Positions 5,411 through 6,387 of a DNA stretch of 6,387 nucleotides are shown here, one piece after another (position 1 is the stretch's first letter; each line of letters opens with the position of its first letter). The notes under the pieces are model-generated. The model did no database searches. It was not told where the DNA came from and was given only the letters and a program-made list of their open reading frames with translations. A program made the position numbers and the translations under genes. Source of the DNA: Microbacterium sp. (GTDB taxonomy: Bacteria; Actinomycetota; Actinomycetes; Actinomycetales; Microbacteriaceae); assembly GCA_003476465.1 (NCBI GenBank), contig DMUE01000057.1, forward strand, positions 1-6,387, in the 5' to 3' direction.

Positions 5411-6387
5411 TTGTCGGAGTTCCACAGCAGCTTCCAACCGCCGCCGTTCTCGATGAACGACTTGAAGTGGCCCAGCACCCGCCCGATCAGTGCGGACAGC
5501 TCGGCCTGGTTTGTCGGATGAGCCGGCACATCGAGCGGGTGAGCTTGGGCGTAGGCGACGGTTGCGGCGTCGTAGTTCACGACTCCCCGGGGGTCGTCGG
5601 CGAAGTCGTAGCCCTTCAGGTCCGTTCGGGTGACCTGGCTGCGTGCCCACTGCCGCACCTGGGAGGGGTTCTGGCGGGCGAGGGCGACGATGTCGCTCTT
5701 GCGGATGGTCTGGCCGACCTTGACGTTGAGGTAGTCACGAACCTCGGCGTTGACGTCGGACTGGAACCAGTCCTCAGCGTTCAGCGTGGGCAGGTCACGC
5801 AGCAGCCTCCGCGGGACCAGCAAGATCGGCTCGCCCGTCGCAGGATTCGTCGGAAGGTCTGAGACATCCTCGGACCATCGTGCCGCCCCAAGATCCACGG
5901 CCGCATTCCGAACCCGGTGCTGGTCCAACATGATGCTGTGGCGTCGAGCAACCGTCTGCGTGTACTTGATGAACCGCGCCTTCAGCACGTTCAGGGCTGC
6001 GTCCGAGATCCGGTCGGCCCCGAAACCTTGGTTGAGGATGCCGATCTCCTCGATGTGCTCAGGCTCGGCGAGGCCGGCGGCCACCGCGACGGCAATTCCA
6101 TCGGCGATGGTTCGTGCCTGGATGCTTCCTCCGCCGGAACCATGCGTGGACGCTGCGGTGTAGCCGAGCCCGAACTCGTACGGCTCGGGAAAGGTCAGGA
6201 GCCGGTAGGCGGACTTCGCCGACATCGACGTCTTGCCGTTGGCTTTCGCGACGAGCCGGTAGCAGTGCTGAAAGTGCTGCACGAGCTCCTCGTGGGCCTT
6301 GATCCACGAAGCGCCGCCCTTACCGTAAGGAGCAAGAAGGGGTCGAGGAACAGCTTGGTATCGACCTGTCGCCTGCCATGAGCATGG
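5403..6387 (-). pseudogene. N-terminal part of the interrupted PD-(D/E)XK nuclease gene, runs off the right edge
   Basis: This is the 5' part of the gene that continues at 4267-3850. From GTG 6282 it encodes 293 native residues before the insertion. With the element removed the total is 429 codons, ending in a PD-(D/E)XK domain. Notable segments are FPEPYEFGLGY (31-41), a GSGGGS stretch (48-53) and FGADRISDAALNVLKARF (87-104). The DRISD block looks like a conserved motif, but I cannot attach a named domain. As it stands, the frame reads into the IS and stops at 5116, adding 95 foreign residues. GTG 6282 is probably not the true start. The frame stays open upstream to the window edge, and a different frame at 6365-6330 reads VDTKLFLDPFLL with strong G/C third-position bias. 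This suggests the gene starts outside the window and carries a one-base frameshift near 6330. Confidence 0.78.

Noticed and set aside
1..6387. tRNA, rRNA or CRISPR array
   Set aside because: No cloverleaf-like GGTTCRA motif with paired arms and no regularly spaced direct repeats were seen on reading; the only exact repeats found are the IS ends and the target duplication.

Overview
This 6.4 kb window is GC-rich, with strong G/C bias at third codon positions in the real genes and a purine-rich AGGAGG ribosome binding site. Together with the protein styles, this suggests a high-GC actinobacterium; the genus cannot be named from the sequence. It looks like accessory DNA: two insertion sequences flank or interrupt a toxin-antitoxin pair and a nuclease operon.

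Layout. Bases 1-125 hold no supportable gene. Bases 126-1708 are a complete single-gene IS66-family element (ISBst12-like, without tnpA/tnpB) with GTAAC-type inverted repeats, but no visible target duplication. Bases 1883-2679 are a two-gene Fic toxin-antitoxin operon on the + strand: a 51-residue VbhA-like antitoxin and a 213-residue Fic protein with an intact HPFVDGNGR motif. Bases 2680-3016 are noncoding and contain a perfect 10-bp hairpin between convergent genes. Bases 3017-3850 (- strand) encode an HNH nuclease with a CxxC...EAHI...N...CxxxH core.

Immediately upstream of the HNH gene, with a TGATG stop/start overlap, lies the 3' end of a second nuclease gene. It is split by a complete IS1595-family element (4268-5402) with perfect 24-bp inverted repeats and a perfect 8-bp target duplication, TTTCCGAG. 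Removing the element and one TSD copy restores an open frame of 429 codons from 6282 to 3850. The restored protein ends in a PD-(D/E)XK nuclease domain (GPVDF...IEVKK...QLPSY) preceded by a conserved-looking N-terminal region with a GADRISD motif. The gene appears to run off the right edge, and the frame carrying coding signal changes near 6330, suggesting a one-base frameshift.

The main biological interest is this two-gene PD-(D/E)XK + HNH cassette. I cannot match it to a named defence system. It looks like a restriction or anti-phage module inactivated recently by transposition, next to a Fic toxin-antitoxin system.
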